From Ascaphus truei (Eukaryota > Chordata > Amphibia > Anura > Ascaphidae), in assembly GCA_036426205.1 (NCBI GenBank), contig CM071586.1, positions 8,653,114 to 8,717,113 on the forward strand: DNA of 64,000 nt, given 5' to 3'. Shown piece after piece: positions 1 to 11,756 of the stretch; position 1 is the stretch's first letter; every line of letters starts with the position of its first letter. The translations under genes and the position numbers were made by a program. Below the pieces are notes generated by a model. That model did not search any database and had not been told where the DNA came from. It saw only the letters and a list, made by a program, of their open reading frames with translations.

Positions 1-170
1 CAATTGGGAAAAGATAGTACATAAGACTGAAAAAAGTGAAATAACTGCGCTCAGTGATTGGTGATACATTATATAAATATACCAATGCCCTAAAATAGGT
101 GTAAATATATTTGTGATCAGTTTAAAACAATATTAAAGTGGTTATCTTAACCGATAAGTGTTGTAATAAA
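1..170. other. Left flank of the first L1; no gene seen
   Basis: AT-rich sequence with no open frame of note. It is the genomic DNA into which the L1 at 185-6530 inserted. Confidence 0.5.
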
Positions 171-184
171 AACAGAACCAAGTG
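171..184. repeat. Target-site duplication, left copy
   Basis: The 14-mer aacagaaccaagtg occurs here and again right after the poly-A tail at 6530-6543. The pair brackets the L1 and marks target-primed reverse transcription. Confidence 0.85.
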
Positions 185-228
185 GTGAGGCGCATGCACG
201 GTGGCTGACTGAATGGACGTGTGAGCCG

Positions 229-1274
229 TTGGCTCCGTTCACAACCGGCAAATTATTAAATAAAGAAAGCACTAAAACCATGGAGATCCCCCCAAACATA
301 TTTTCCCAAGCAGCTAAAAGTGCGAGGATGTCGAAGGTGACGAGATCCAAAAGACCCTCCACAGTCCTAACTGATTATTTTGCAAAAGGAGATGCGGCGC
401 GCGCCAAGGGCCACGAGGGGCCCACACAGAGCGGCACCGACTCAAAGGAAGAGGAGGAAAATGGCAGAGAAAACCAAGTAATGCGGAAATGGAACATGAA
501 GGAATTCAGTCTCGATATCAAACGGTGTCTCCAAACGGAATTAGCTGCACTGCGGGCCGATATTGGTAGCATAGGAGTGCGTACGGACTCCCTGGAGAAA
601 AAGCTGGACTCTACTATAAAAGCCCTGCATAAAACTGACAAGCAGCTGGCCCAAGTAAAGGACACGGTGCGGGACCTCACGGACAGGCATTAGGACTCGG
701 AAAATCACAATCGCCGCAACAACATGCGGCTCGGGGTGCCGGAAGAAGAAACGGATCCAGAGGATTTCCTGGGAAGATGGCTGACACAACTAATGCCTGA
801 TAGATCCGAGCAGGACACTCATCTGGACCGGTGTCACAGGGCCCTGAGGTCGAAGCCGCAGCAAGGGACCCCCCCCCCCCCCCCTGCGACTTCATAGCGC
901 GCTTCCACTTTTTCTAAATAAGAGTCTGCCAAATGACCCGCAATGATGCTGCATTCGAGGGCCACAAACTCCAAGCTTACCAGGACATATCCCCCACCAT
1001 CCTCCTTAAAAGAAGGCAGTTTACCCCCATCACCAAGGTGCTCCGCGATGAGGGGATCCTTTACAGATGGCTATATTCGTTCGGCCTCTTGGTCCCCCGA
1101 AACGGGGCCTCACACACACTGAGGCGCCTGGAGGAGGGGGGGAGCTTTCTCACCAAGCTGGGGCTCCATGACAAAATCCCGGAGGACGCAGCTGGAGGAA
1201 GAACAGCCCCGGATCCAACTTGGAGGGAGGCGGGAAGAGCCGACAAGAACAGGCAGCCCCGCAGCCCTAAATGA
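229..1274 (+). pseudogene. L1 ORF1 (RNA-binding chaperone protein), broken
   Basis: L1 ORF1 proteins form coiled-coil trimers that coat the element RNA. Translation from 229 gives an acidic N-terminus, a heptad-like stretch around residues 85-150, then a stop at 691-693. The intact antisense homologue at 13492-14412 has Gln at this point (context DSEN-RRNN), so a CAG-to-TAG change is likely. The frame continues with the RRM-like core (RRNNMRLGVPEEE) to a C-run at 869-884, where it shifts. It resumes at about 933-1274 with the conserved C-terminal block (PITKVLR-G--YRW-FPFGLLV). At least two lesions. Identification rests on direct similarity between the two copies in this window. Confidence 0.88.
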
Positions 1275-2320
1275 GGAGATGCTGCAGGGACTCAATTAAA
1301 AATTCAATTAAACTCTTACCTTTGATGTTCCTGTTGTTGCTGCTGAAGCCCTACAGTTGTGGGCTCTGGAGGGGCCCCGTTGTGCCCTGTTGGAAAAATG
1401 CCCCATACTACCTCTTAAGCCCAGCGGTGCACCTCAGAGACTGGCGGCCATCTTGGTTCAGCTCCGGCGGTAGACTGGGATCGAGGAGGAGCCAGATGAC
1501 GTAAGAGAGGAGGAGCCGGTGACCCTCGAGAGAAGTCCCGGCGGAAAGGGACTGCGTACCTCCAAGATGGTGGCGGGAAGAACCGGATGGGGCGGAGACA
1601 GCTATACACACCGGAAGTGCCGAGAAGCGCCGAAAATAAAGGAACTTCCACACATAGCCGGGGAAAGAGAGAGAGGAACGGGGAGAGAGAGGGAGAGGAG
1701 TAGATATAGGAGGGAGGAGAGGAAAAGATGAAGTTGGAGGTAGGGGCAAAGGTAGGGGCATAGAGTTAGCAGAGGATAGAGGCAGCGGGGGCAAGAGAGG
1801 GGACGCTGGTGAGTTGTTAATGGATTTTTCGATCAGTTGATCTAGTGCTTTAGAAGTTAAAACTTGTTCAGAAATAATAAAGTTAATGCCAAAGATAATG
1901 GGATGCCGGCTGAGACTGAGGTCTAGCCATCGCCATGTGTCTGCGTTCTCGGGTTGGGGCAGATGCCCTAGACCTCGAGAAAGTCCTTGGGAGAAGGTGG
2001 AGCGGAGCGGCCCTGGTAACAGGAGGAGGACTGGAGGGGGCTCTGTCGGACTCCACCAACCCGAAGGCAAGGATGGGGCAGTGGTCGCAGACCACGGATG
2101 CCTTTCCCAGCTTGTTTTCTATGTTTTTCTTGTCTTTTTCCCCTTATGTGTCCCATGTCCCTTGTGTATCCTCCCCATCCCACCCCTTCTCCTGCCTAGG
2201 TGGTGTCCCGCAGAAGTTGGGCAAAACGTTGTGCAGTGCAGAGGAACAGAGGCTCCCCAGCGCACGCCAGACACTCCAACTAGAGACACAACAGACGAGA
2301 GGTGAGTCTACACATACAGC
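1275..2320 (+). other. L1 inter-ORF spacer
   Basis: About 1 kb between ORF1 and ORF2, with a purine-rich stretch (gagaggaa-type) at 1665-1735. No credible protein. Long frames on either strand here are low-complexity readings. It may hold an internal promoter or a translation re-initiation signal for ORF2, but none can be pointed to. Confidence 0.6.
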
Positions 2321-5300
2321 ATGACTCTAACCTTTATTTCACATAACGCTAAAGGGCTGAACTGTCCCCGTAAAAGGAAGATAGCACTCACTGACTACAA
2401 AAGAAAGAGGGCTGATATTGTGTTAATTCAGGAAACACATTTTAGCACCACCAGCTTCCCTAAATACTTTGATAAACAGTTAAAACAAGTATATCTGTCT
2501 ACTGCAAAGGAGAAGAAACATGGAGTGGCAATATTGATTCACAATAGAGTGAGGCTGGTGGTGGATAATGTGAAAACAGACAAGGAGGGCAGGTTTCTTA
2601 TGCTTACGGGTCCATCAATCAGCAACCAATAACGATTGTCACAATATATGCCCCAAATGGTCATGACCCGACCTTCTTCTCAACAACATTCGCTACCATA
2701 CGAAAATACAGTAAAGGCGCCCTGATAGTAGGTGGTGACTTCAACACAGTGCTGAACACAACCCTAGACAGATCAGGCTCCCACAGGCCTAGAACAATGC
2801 CTCGACCCACGGCCCTGGAACAAGGGCTAAAGGACTTGCAGTTGGTCGATGTCTGGAGGGAGCTACACCCACTAGACAAAAATTACACCTTTTATTCACA
2901 CCCACATGACTCATTCAGCAGAATCGATTACTTCTTTGTCTCTAGTAGACTGGTCCCAAAGATCGCCCATGCTGGGATCCACGATATTTCGTGGTCAGAT
3001 CACGCACCCATAGAGCTAATGTGCACACAGATAGGGCTGGACAGGCCAGGAGCAAATTGGAAACGAAACGAATCCCTCTTAAAAATCCCCGAATTGCAGG
3101 AGAAGGTTGGAGAGGAAATCAAATGTTGTTTTAGAGAAAATGAAGGAAGCGTTCGTTCCCACATAACCCTCTGGGAGGCGCATAAAGCAACACTAAGAGG
3201 GGTATTGATTAGTTTAGAGGCCAAGAAAAAAAGAGAGAGCAACGCGAAAATCATAAAAGAGCAAACAGAACTAAAGAACTTATGGGAGCAACACACGAGT
3301 TCCCCAAATTCGGCCACCCTCCAACGAATCAGGGACACCCAGATTAAATTGAATCTCCTTCTTGCTTCCCAGGCTGAGAAATCGTTAAGTTGGTCAAAGA
3401 GAAGATTCTTTGAAAAAGCAAACTAGCCAGATACCCTGCTGGCCAACATGATTAACTCTAAAACGAATAACTATAACATACAGGCCTTGCGTTTAGAATC
3501 GGGGGGGATTTTGGCCAACCCTAAAAATATTGTAGGGGAGTTCAAGACCTTTTACGAAAAACTATATGATGGGGGAAAAGTGTCCCGATCTGCAGGAACG
3601 GACAAGGCCCTAAAAGATTTCTTAAAGGGCTCGAATCTAGTCTGAGCGAGTCAGAGAGGTAATGGGTAGTGACTTCACAATGGAGGCAATAACAGAGGTT
3701 ATCAAAAACCTAAAACCCTCTAAAGCCCCGGGTCCCGACGGATACTCGAATCTTTACTACAAAAAATTTAGGAAACAATTGACCCCACATCTCCTCCGCA
3801 TGTTTAACCAGGTTCTCGGAGGTACCCCCTTCCCCCAACACATGCTCTAAGCGTCCATCTCGATAATACCCAAACAGGGAAAAGACCCCCAGGACTGTAG
3901 AAGCTACAGACCAATATCCCTGATTAATTCGGACATAAAAATGTATGCGAAACTATTGGCCAATAGATTGGGTCTCATCCTACCCAGACTGGTGCACCCA
4001 GATCAAGTCGGGTTTATCCCGGGTCGGCAGTCATCAGATAACACCCGACAATTATTGATCTGATAGAAATAGCCAATTCACGATCAATACCAGTTATGGC
4101 GCTCAGTCTGGATGCAGAAAAAGCGTTCGATAGGATAGACTGGCCCTACTTGGAAGCCACGCTTGGAGCATTTGGGATGGGAGATAAATTGATAAAGGCT
4201 ATATTCGCTCTATATTCGGCCCCGTCGGCTAAGGTTACCCACCAGGGATTTGCTTCAGATCCCTTTCAAATTAAGAGTGGAACGAGGCAGGAATGCCCGC
4301 TCTCCCCCCTCCTCTTTGCATTGTGTATGGAGCCATTGGCTGCTCAGATACGTGATAGCAAGGACATCACGGGTATAGACATAGGAAGCCAGCCGCATCA
4401 GGTGGCACTGTATGTGGATGATGTTTTCCTGACAATATCTAAACCCCTTACCTCTCTACCAAATTTATTCGATTTGTTGGGGAAATTCAACAGGATCTCC
4501 GGATTCAAAATTAATCAGTCTAAATCAGACGCTCTAAATATAAATTTCCCCAAGCACTTGGAGAAATTGATTGCCATAAATTTCAACTTCAATTGGCAAC
4601 AGAACCACATTAAATATCTAGGCATCAATGTCACTCAGTCATACTACACGCTGTACCAAACAAACTACCCCAGACTGATGCAAACTCTGAGAGGGGACAT
4701 TGAGAGATGGGCCACTCACAATTTTGTGGATTGGTAAGATCCACTGTGTTAAAAAGAACTTGCTTCCACGCCTTCTATATCTTTACCAAACCCTTCCAGT
4801 GCCAATAGGATTGAAGGATTCCCTCTCGCTTCAATATGTGATAGATAAATTTATCTGGGGAGGGAAGAAGGCGAGGGTGGGCAAACAGATCATGCGTAAA
4901 CAAACGGGGTCAGGAGGGCTAGCGGTACCTTGCTTGTTGTCTTACTACAATGCGGCGCAATTATGCCAAATTGTGCAATGGCACACTAACCCAGACTCAA
5001 AAAGATGGGTCGCTCTAGAAAAAGATCTTTGCTCCCCTATGGAGTTGGAACATCTGATTTGGCTTCCCAAAAAGGTGCGGTTAGGCGCCAAATTGCCGCT
5101 ATCCTCAATGACCAACTCGCTTTCAGTATGGGAGGCCACCAGGCTCAAATGCACATTGACTCACAAGTCATCAGGTATGACCCCACTGTGGGACAATCCA
5201 CTATTTGCTCCGGGCTGGACCAATGCTGACTTTACAATCTGGAAATATAAAAATATTAATAGGTTAGTGGATCTGTAGGGTAGACGAGGCATACAAACAT

Positions 5301-6172
5301 TTGATTTACTCAAATCCAGCAAAAATATCCCCAATGCTGAGTTTTTCAGATAACTCCAGATCAGAGCATTCTACCAGGCATCTCTGCCCCATATCCCTTT
5401 GACGAATTTCGTAAAGCTCTGTCAATCAGGGGCATCCACTAAGGGACTTACATCGCAGATGTACAAGGAAGTAACCGGGTCTAGCGCGACAGTGACGGAC
5501 AAAACAGGATACATGATTAGATGGGAACACGACTTGGGGAAGATACTAGAATTAGAGGAGTGGACAAAGATTGTGACGGCGACATCTAAAAGCTCCATGT
5601 GAACGACCTTAAGGGAGAACGCATATAAGGTTATGATGCGATGGTACCATACCCCCACAAAATTGACAACATTTCTGCCCAGTTACTCCCCATTGTGCCC
5701 TAGGCAATGTGGACAGCAGGCAGACCTGTTACACATGCTGTGGTCTTGCCCCAAGATCGTCCCAGTCTGGGAATCGATTAAAGATTGGCTGAATAAGATC
5801 CTAGGCAAATCCATACCAATGGAACCATGGCTGTTCCTCCTGAACAGGCCGAATCCAGGGCTTTCCAAAGGCGAAAATAAATTAGTAGCGCACTTTGCGA
5901 TGGCGGTACGAGGGGAGATTGCAGCACGATGGAAACAAAATGAAATCCCACTATTTGCTAAGATTCGGAATCGGATTTGGTCGGTCTGCCAGATGGAGAA
6001 GTTGACAAGTCTGGTCAACGACACTGGTACAAATTTTCTAAAAGTCTGGTTACCATGGCTGGCCCAGACAGACATACCAGGGGGGGGGGGGGGGGGAAAG
6101 GGCCACAATTTGGTATTAATAGAGGTATGTGCGTTCTCCCTCAAGACGGCCAAAGGGGGCGAAATGGACTAA
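2321..6172 (+). pseudogene. L1 ORF2 endonuclease/reverse transcriptase, broken
   Basis: ORF2 nicks the target and copies element RNA. Seen in order: an APE-type endonuclease from 2321 (SHNAKGLN start, QETHF, then after a stop/frameshift near 2630 GGDFNTVLN at about 2730 and the SDHAPIEL end at about 3000); a linker; RT from about 3690 (KAPGPDGY, SYRPISLIN at about 3900, DAEKAFDRIDW at 4110, catalytic YVDD at about 4410); and a C-terminal Cys/His region (RQCGQQADLLHMLWSCP at about 5700). Frames switch near 2630, 3650, 4080 and 4710. In-frame stops occur at 3424, 5276 and 5600. The stop at 5600 (TGA) sits where the copy at 55870 has a Cys codon (TGT). All catalytic motifs remain recognisable, so decay is moderate. 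Confidence 0.93.
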
Positions 6173-6530
6173 GTGGTCCCACTAGAAACGCACATCCAGT
6201 GACAGACAGAGACTTGAGTGTAGGTCATAGCCGAAGCGAGGAGAGCACTCTGTCTCCTCGGACGCAGAGAGCCAGCTGACTCAAAAACAGACGCGGAGCC
6301 ACGGTAGGAGGATCCCACCCCCCCCCCCCATGTCACCCCCCCCACCCCTTCTCTTCCCTGGGGGCTGTGTGTCTGTCTATTTGTCTGCCCTGCTTGTCTG
6401 TAAGTGGATGTACCTACATACAACTGAGTTTCATCAATTGCAGGTTGATCCTGTGTTACAACTGTATACTATGTATGTAAACTATGTACGTGACTAATAA
6501 AATTTAAGTTGAAAAAAAAAAAAAAAAAAA
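6173..6530 (+). other. L1 3' UTR and poly-A tail
   Basis: Untranslated tail ending aataaaatttaagttg followed by an A-run. Near-identical tails occur at 51770, 53335 and 56735 and, reversed, at 12461, tying these L1 copies to one family. A C-rich homopolymer patch lies at 6318-6345. Confidence 0.85.
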
Positions 6531-6543
6531 ACAGAACCAAGTG
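6530..6543. repeat. Target-site duplication, right copy
   Basis: Repeats the 14-mer at 171-184 directly after the L1 A-run. Confidence 0.85.
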
Positions 6544-6634
6544 AATAAAATAAAACCTGTTCCATTCACGTGTGTATAGGTGAGGTAACTGCAGCTGTTC
6601 AAATAGGATGGCTCCGCAACCAATACTAGAACAA

Positions 6635-7230
6635 AAAACAAAAAGAGAGAACAGCGCAAGACCTCATAGTGTAGTATATAAAAATTGTATTAAATACATT
6701 CAGCAGGTGAGTATTGCACGTACATTAAAATTATAATTAACAGGCATGACATTTTATGGACATGTTACCACAACAGCTAGCAGCGTGGAATTACTCAGGA
6801 CTCAGCTGGGCTAGGGATGGGATGAGTTCTTGTCTCTCCCCAGGGGTTCTTGAGTTTTTTCTCCCCTCAGATCAGCATTGTCTCACTGGATGGAGGACTG
6901 TATTAATCCTTACACAAGACCCGCTGCACGCTGATGCTGTGTGACTCCGTTGTTTTATACACGTTTATGCCGTCACTCAGGATGTCTCGTCCAGCATAGG
7001 GAGCTGTAGCGCTGGCAACGTGTGGTGTAGCCTGCTACACGTCAGTGCTCCGCAACGGGCTGTCCGATGCGCGCTGATGATGTCACACAGAGCGGGTTGG
7101 AGCAATAAAATGTCCATACACTGACATAAATGTTAGGTAAAGGCAGATTCTTAGACTCCAGGGAATACAAACTGGAACACGTCCTATTCCAACGCGTTTC
7201 GTAAATCAATTACTTCGTCAGGGAATTCCT
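6635..7230 (-). mobile_element. Penelope-like terminal repeat fragment with hammerhead
   Basis: Starts with a gcgcaagacctcatagtgta-type block and ends in an acgcgtttcg / cttcgtcagg block. The same two-ended architecture recurs at 46681-47094 and 50275-50686 (gcgcaaggcccatagggtag at their starts). No protein is present. Assignment to Penelope-like elements rests on the hammerhead fold plus GIY-YIG and RT fragments next to related motifs elsewhere in the window. Confidence 0.6.
7186..7226 (-). ncRNA. Hammerhead ribozyme motif A (canonical core)
   Basis: Read on the minus strand: stem I 5' strand ATTCC, core CUGACGA, one extra A, stem II GUAA/UUAC closing a 5-nt loop, core GAAA, stem III ACGCGU (palindromic), U at the cleavage position, then stem I 3' strand GGAAU. 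All core bases of the family consensus are present and stems I and II are perfectly paired. The self-complementary stem III has no room for a loop, so pairing in a dimer is expected, as for hammerheads described in Penelope-like elements. Activity is inferred, not shown. Confidence 0.8.
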
Positions 7231-8271
7231 CAAGGAGAGCAGAACTATCCACATTGATGAGCAGCACACTTGGAGGATTTGTATCATTTACCTCTTCCTC
7301 CCATACTCTATTTTGTTCAGGCTTGGTTTTAGAGTATCTATGCTTAATTGTGCCAACATTGGGGACATTATCCTGTTAGACATGAGGACACTAATGTCTG
7401 CTCATTTGTACCTTGTACTGTGTAGATTTGCATTTTCCTGAGATTGAAGATTTACATGTAGATTAATACATTTATGTCTGTTTAGGGGACCTCATTTGTA
7501 AGGTTTACATATTTGTGTGCTTTACTCAGAGATATTAATCCTGGTAGTTGACAGTACACCAGGGTTAGTTGACTTTAGTATACAGCATGTATTATTTGAC
7601 TTCTGTCTTCTTGCTGATTTTTTGAGGGATGTTTAGGTGGAGGGATATTATATAGGGAAGTACCCCAGACAATTTTAGTTTGTGGGAACGGGCCTCAGGA
7701 AGGGGAATCTTTGTCCCCAAAACGGTTGTTGCCTCCCTATAATGTATCACCTTTACCTTACCGTATGTTATAAGTCACCCGTGTTTTACTCTTTTTTTTG
7801 TCTACTGCTTTTTCTTTTCCCCCTATGGTTGTTATCCCCCATGTTTTTTCCCCACCTCCCTCACACGCCAGACTTGGGATTTTTTGTGTAGCCCTCTTTT
7901 TTCATGTTAGGCTCCCTCCTAGCCTATAATAGGGTTGGCTTATGTTTTACATTTATTGTTTCAATACATTACTGTTAGTTTTCCATTGATTTTTTTGACT
8001 CATTTTTTCATTTTTTGAGTGCTGGGAACACTCATATCTATACTGTTTTCTTACATGTTCCATATTTGATGGTTTCTGGGTAGACATTGTGAAGCAAGTT
8101 TGATAGTCTACAGAAAACTGCAGTGAAGAACTGTTTTAAGTGATGGGCAACGTTTAAAACATAGTCCCACACTTTTACAGGTATATGATATTCCAGCTTA
8201 ATTAACAGATTTAACAGAAATGTTCAAATATTCTACTTTTTCATCTTGACATGCTATATGTTTATTTTCAC
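7231..8271. other. Intergenic, no gene recognised
   Basis: About 1 kb of AT-rich sequence with T-runs. No protein, RNA gene or clear repeat boundary was found. A possible splice acceptor (ttttcacag) ends at 8273, upstream of the zinc-finger exon. Confidence 0.4.
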
Positions 8272-8337
8272 AGGGTTAAGAGTTCATGAGGTGAGGATAA
8301 ACAAACATAGTTCAAATCTATCATATGATTCTGTACA

Positions 8338-9390
8338 ATGGAAGAGAACACTGTGGAATGTCATCTTGAAGAAGAAAATGGCAGGAGCCCATGCAAAGCA
8401 ACCAATCAAACAAAGTCTCCCAAAACCTCATGCAAAAAATCTACTTTACTTGGAAGACAAATTTTCATAAACACTAATCCAGTAGAGCATAAAGAGGCAC
8501 AAAATGCATCTGGGGCAAATGAGTCATCTAAGAAAAGGAAGAGAAAAAATGTGCAAATAAAGAAACATGAGCAAACAAAAAGTTATACATTTCGTAAAAG
8601 TGGCAAAAAGTGTCCTGAAATATCAGGATATAAAATTAAAAATAGAACCCTTGCAGAAAAACGATTTGGATGTACTGATTGTGGAAAAAGCTTTACTCGC
8701 AGGTCATCTCTTGTTACACACCACAGAATCCACACAGGAGAGAAGCCATTTGTTTGTATTGAATGTGGTAAAAGCTTTACTGATAGCTCAAATCTTGTCA
8801 AACACCAGAGAACCCACACAGGAGAGAGACCCTACGCGTGCACGGAATGTGGGAAAACCTTTACAGATAGCTCCAATCTTATTGCACATCAGAGAGCCCA
8901 CACTGGGGAGAGGCCTTATGTATGCAATGACTGTGCAAAGAGCTTTACTCTTATTTCAAATCTTGTTACTCACCAGCGAGCTCACACAGGTGAGAGGCCG
9001 TATGAATGCACTGAATGTGGGAAAAGATTTTCTCGCAGTTCACATCTTGTTACTCACCAGAGAGCCCACAGAGGAGAGAGGCCATATGCATGCAGTGAAT
9101 GTGGGAGACGCTTTACTCAGATCTCAAATCTTATTGCACATCAGAGAGCCCACACAGGACTGAGGCCCTATTCGTGCACTGATTGTGGAAAAAGTTACAC
9201 ACAGAGATCAAATCTTATTGAACATCAGAGAACCCACACAGGAGAAAGACCCTATATCTGCACTGAGTGTGGAAAAAATTTCAGTCAAAACTCAAGTCTT
9301 ATTAAACACCGAAGAGTACACATGAAAAATGTTAAGCGAGAGCAGATAGAGGAATCGAGTGAGAAAATAATTGTTGACTGGAATACTTGA
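8338..9390 (+). CDS. C2H2 zinc-finger protein, eight fingers
   Basis: An uninterrupted 350-residue frame. Residues 1-105 are basic and hydrophilic with a likely nuclear localisation signal ([14 protein letters not shown], about residue 64). Eight consecutive C2H2 fingers follow, each C-x2-C-x12-H-x3-H, joined by TGEKP/TGERP linkers; two linkers are altered (RGERP after finger 5, TGLRP after finger 6). All zinc ligands are present, so it should bind DNA and act in the nucleus; the target is unknown. No KRAB, SCAN or BTB domain is in this exon. The layout is typical of the last coding exon of a vertebrate zinc-finger gene, and a candidate acceptor lies at 8272-8273. The frame upstream of the ATG hits a stop at 8287, so either this ATG starts translation or splicing joins the frame elsewhere. 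Confidence 0.88.
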   Translation: MEENTVECHLEEENGRSPCKATNQTKSPKTSCKKSTLLGRQIFINTNPVEHKEAQNASGANESSKKRKRKNVQIKKHEQTKSYTFRKSGKKCPEISGYKIKNRTLAEKRFGCTDCGKSFTRRSSLVTHHRIHTGEKPFVCIECGKSFTDSSNLVKHQRTHTGERPYACTECGKTFTDSSNLIAHQRAHTGERPYVCNDCAKSFTLISNLVTHQRAHTGERPYECTECGKRFSRSSHLVTHQRAHRGERPYACSECGRRFTQISNLIAHQRAHTGLRPYSCTDCGKSYTQRSNLIEHQRTHTGERPYICTECGKNFSQNSSLIKHRRVHMKNVKREQIEESSEKIIVDWNT

Positions 9391-10299
9391 TAACAGATAT
9401 TGACCAGACAGTAGAAAAAAACAGTTGCATTTTGTTTGGTTTCTTCTTGTTCTGCTTTATAGAAGAAATACATGAAGCAATCTCTCATAACTACCCAGGA
9501 TATCCATACTTGAGAAAAATGCATAGTAAAAAAAATGTCTCTAAAGGAACCAGAGATTGATGCAGTCTATGTGCAGACAAACTGACATAATTGCCACATT
9601 GGCAGTTAAGTCACTTGACTGGTTCTCTGCCTGATATTCTTTATGATGGTTCATCTCTCCTTCACCCTCATATTTGTGTAGTACAGTATTGTATTTGCTT
9701 TGATTTACAGCTAAATACCCACAATGTATGTTGCTTTCCCACTACTGGTTCTCATAAATGTTAAAGAAATGTCTTCATCTATATTTTAAATGAAAAGCAC
9801 TATTAAATGTTAATGTTGTAGGGCCTTCATCCATAATAGTTGTTATTGTTAAGTAATGGACACACATAATCCAAAATTGCCACATTTTTGTGTGTGACCT
9901 CACTATTAAGTACGTAAGTTGCATTGATAATGCAATTTAAGACACCTCTAAGGGCAGACTTATATTTACAATTTTCCATATATAATATATCAAATATAAA
10001 TCAGTACTATATGTAATTAAGGTACTTAAAGGAAAGTCTGTGATAGATCCACAAGCGAGCCAAAAGAATTGCGTTATAGGTGCACACCTGGGCAATTTAT
10101 AACATAACCTTTAATGGATAAAATAAACAGACTTAGTGTAACATTTGTGCAGTGGACAGAAAATCAAATGGTAACATATTGTGACAAACACAGGACACCC
10201 TTTATCTAAATCTATAGTTAAGTAGAGACGGGTACAACTGTGTAACCTACATTGGAAAATATGCTAGAAGCAGGAACAAGGTACATTATGTGTGGTTGA
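9391..10299. other. 3' flank of the zinc-finger exon; no gene recognised
   Basis: AT-rich DNA that probably includes the 3' UTR, with no strong polyA signal that I can place. From about 10030 it resembles interspersed repeat sequence, but no family can be named. Confidence 0.4.
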
Positions 10300-10306
10300 T
10301 TTCAAG

Positions 10307-10430
10307 TGCTGGTTGTTTAAAGTGTGTGCAGTTAGAACCAGAAGCAGTGCTGGTTGTTTAAAGTGTGTGCAGTTAGAACCAGAAGCAGTGCTGGTTGTTT
10401 AAAGTGTGTGCAGTTAGAACCAGAAGCAGT
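10307..10430 (+). repeat. 41-bp tandem repeat, three copies
   Basis: Three nearly perfect copies of a 41-bp unit (tgctggttgtttaaagtgtg and so on to agaaccagaagcag), directly upstream of the CR1 ORF1. Tandem monomers in LINE 5' UTRs often carry promoter activity, so this may be the element's promoter array. Confidence 0.85.
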
Positions 10431-10512
10431 TTGAACAAGGAAGCGGTTAACCAAGGTATAGTTATTGAAGTACAGTTTACTGTTAGTACTTCTAAACTTT
10501 ATAGTTGCTAGA

Positions 10513-11459
10513 ATGAGCAGGATTGAAAATGCCACTCAATGCACATCTTGCCACATGTATGTGCACTTGGAGCAGCTGTTCCAAGGAGCATACCGCTGTG
10601 AAAAGTGTGAGCGGGTGGTCTCTTTAGAGTCAGAGATTGCTGATCTGAAGAGGCAACTTGCAATATTGAGGGACATTGGCAATCTTGAAAGGGAATTGGA
10701 GCTCAATGAGCAGGCCCTTGCTTCGACTAGTGGTGCCGATGGTGGCGCTGTTAGTGAGGAGCAGATAAGTAGCTTGGTTGCTGTTAGTGAGGAGCAGGTA
10801 GGTAGCTGGGTGACTGTTAGAAGGGGAAGCAGGGGCAATTGGGAGAGGCAGGCCGTTTCTGAGCTGACACATCCCAATAGATTTGCCATGTTGAATGAAG
10901 ATATTGGGAATATTGGGGCAGAAATGGCAAGGCTGGGGGAGACTAATTCCTCTAGCAGCCAGGGGAATAGTTCCTCCAGCACAGTGGGGACTCGGGATGC
11001 TCAGATACAAAGAAAGATTGTGGTGGTAGGGGACTCCATTATTAGGAAGGTAGATAGGGCAATCTGTTGCCAGAACCGCATGAACCGAACAGTTTGTTGT
11101 CTCCCGGGTGCTCGGGTTCGGCACATTGCGGATCGGGTAGACAGATTGTTGGGGGGGCTGGGATTGACCCGGCAGTCTTGGTACACGTTGGCACCAATGA
11201 CAAAGTTAGAGAAAGATGGAGGGTCCTAAAAAATGATTACAGGGATCTAGGCCAAAAGCTTAAGGCAAGGACCTCCAAGGTAGTATTTTCTGAAATACTA
11301 CCAGTGCCATGCGCTACCGCAGGGAGACAGTCAGAGATCAGGGAGGTTAATGCATGGCTAAGAAAGTGGTGCAGGAAGGAGGTGTTTGGGTTTTTAGAGC
11401 ACTGTGACTCCTTTTCTGAGAGTGCCATCTATATTCTAGGGACGGATTGCACTCAATGA
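10513..11459 (+). pseudogene. CR1-type LINE ORF1: zinc-binding/coiled coil plus SGNH esterase, frameshifted
   Basis: N-terminus with a Cys pair (CTSC) and a second pair (CEKC) about 28 residues later, then a heptad region (SLESEIADLKRQL), then a Ser-rich linker. The C-terminal half is an SGNH/GDSL hydrolase: block I VVVGDSIIR at about 11018 and the GTND block (VLVHVGTNDK) at about 11180. Such esterase-bearing ORF1 proteins are known in CR1 and L2 LINEs. A frame change within the G-run near 11151 splits it: the first frame runs to 11229, the second ends at 11459. The G-run makes a sequencing slip possible. Confidence 0.85.
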
Positions 11460-11756
11460 AGGGGGATCTTCTGTGCTAGGGGGGAGAATGCTAAAAAGGT
11501 GGAGGAGATTTTAAACTAGGATGGAGGGGGGAGGGGAATGAAACAGATAATGAACTAAATGGAATAGATGAGGATACAAGGTTGTATGGAGGGTAGAATG
11601 GGGGCGAAGTGCAAGTTGACAAGCAGTCATTTACCATATTTTACCATAGTAAATACAGATAATACTAGAAAAACTTCTAAGACTAACAAAGTGGGGCGCA
11701 GAAAGAAAGGAGGCAGATAAGATAATAGTACAGGTGAAAAAAACTGAAAAGCATGC
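11460..11756 (+). other. Spacer between CR1 ORF1 and ORF2
   Basis: About 300 bp with a G-rich start and no coding signal. Confidence 0.5.

Larger units (their letters stand above)
185..6530 (+). mobile_element. Full-length, inactivated Tx1-like L1 retrotransposon
   Basis: A 6.3 kb non-LTR retrotransposon with 5' UTR, ORF1, a 1 kb inter-ORF spacer, ORF2 (endonuclease, reverse transcriptase, C-terminal Cys/His region), a 3' UTR ending in an aataaa-type tail and an A-run, all inside a perfect 14-bp target-site duplication. The 5' end begins gaggcgcatgc, the same start as the antisense L1 ending at 14553, so both copies reach the true 5' end. The protein order and sequence style match Tx1-clade L1s of frogs (family knowledge). 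Stops and frameshifts in both ORFs show it cannot move by itself. A C-run at 869-884 and a G-run at 6080-6096 lie at or near frame breaks, so some indels may be sequencing errors. Confidence 0.93.

Noticed and set aside
1408..2070. 220-residue antisense frame in the L1 spacer
   Set aside because: Low-complexity Pro/Leu/Ser frame opposite a purine-rich spacer of a known element; no homologue in the other L1 copies.
8567..9163. 198-residue frame overlapping the zinc-finger gene
   Set aside because: It is the +1 shadow of the repeated finger codons; no Cys/His pattern of its own.
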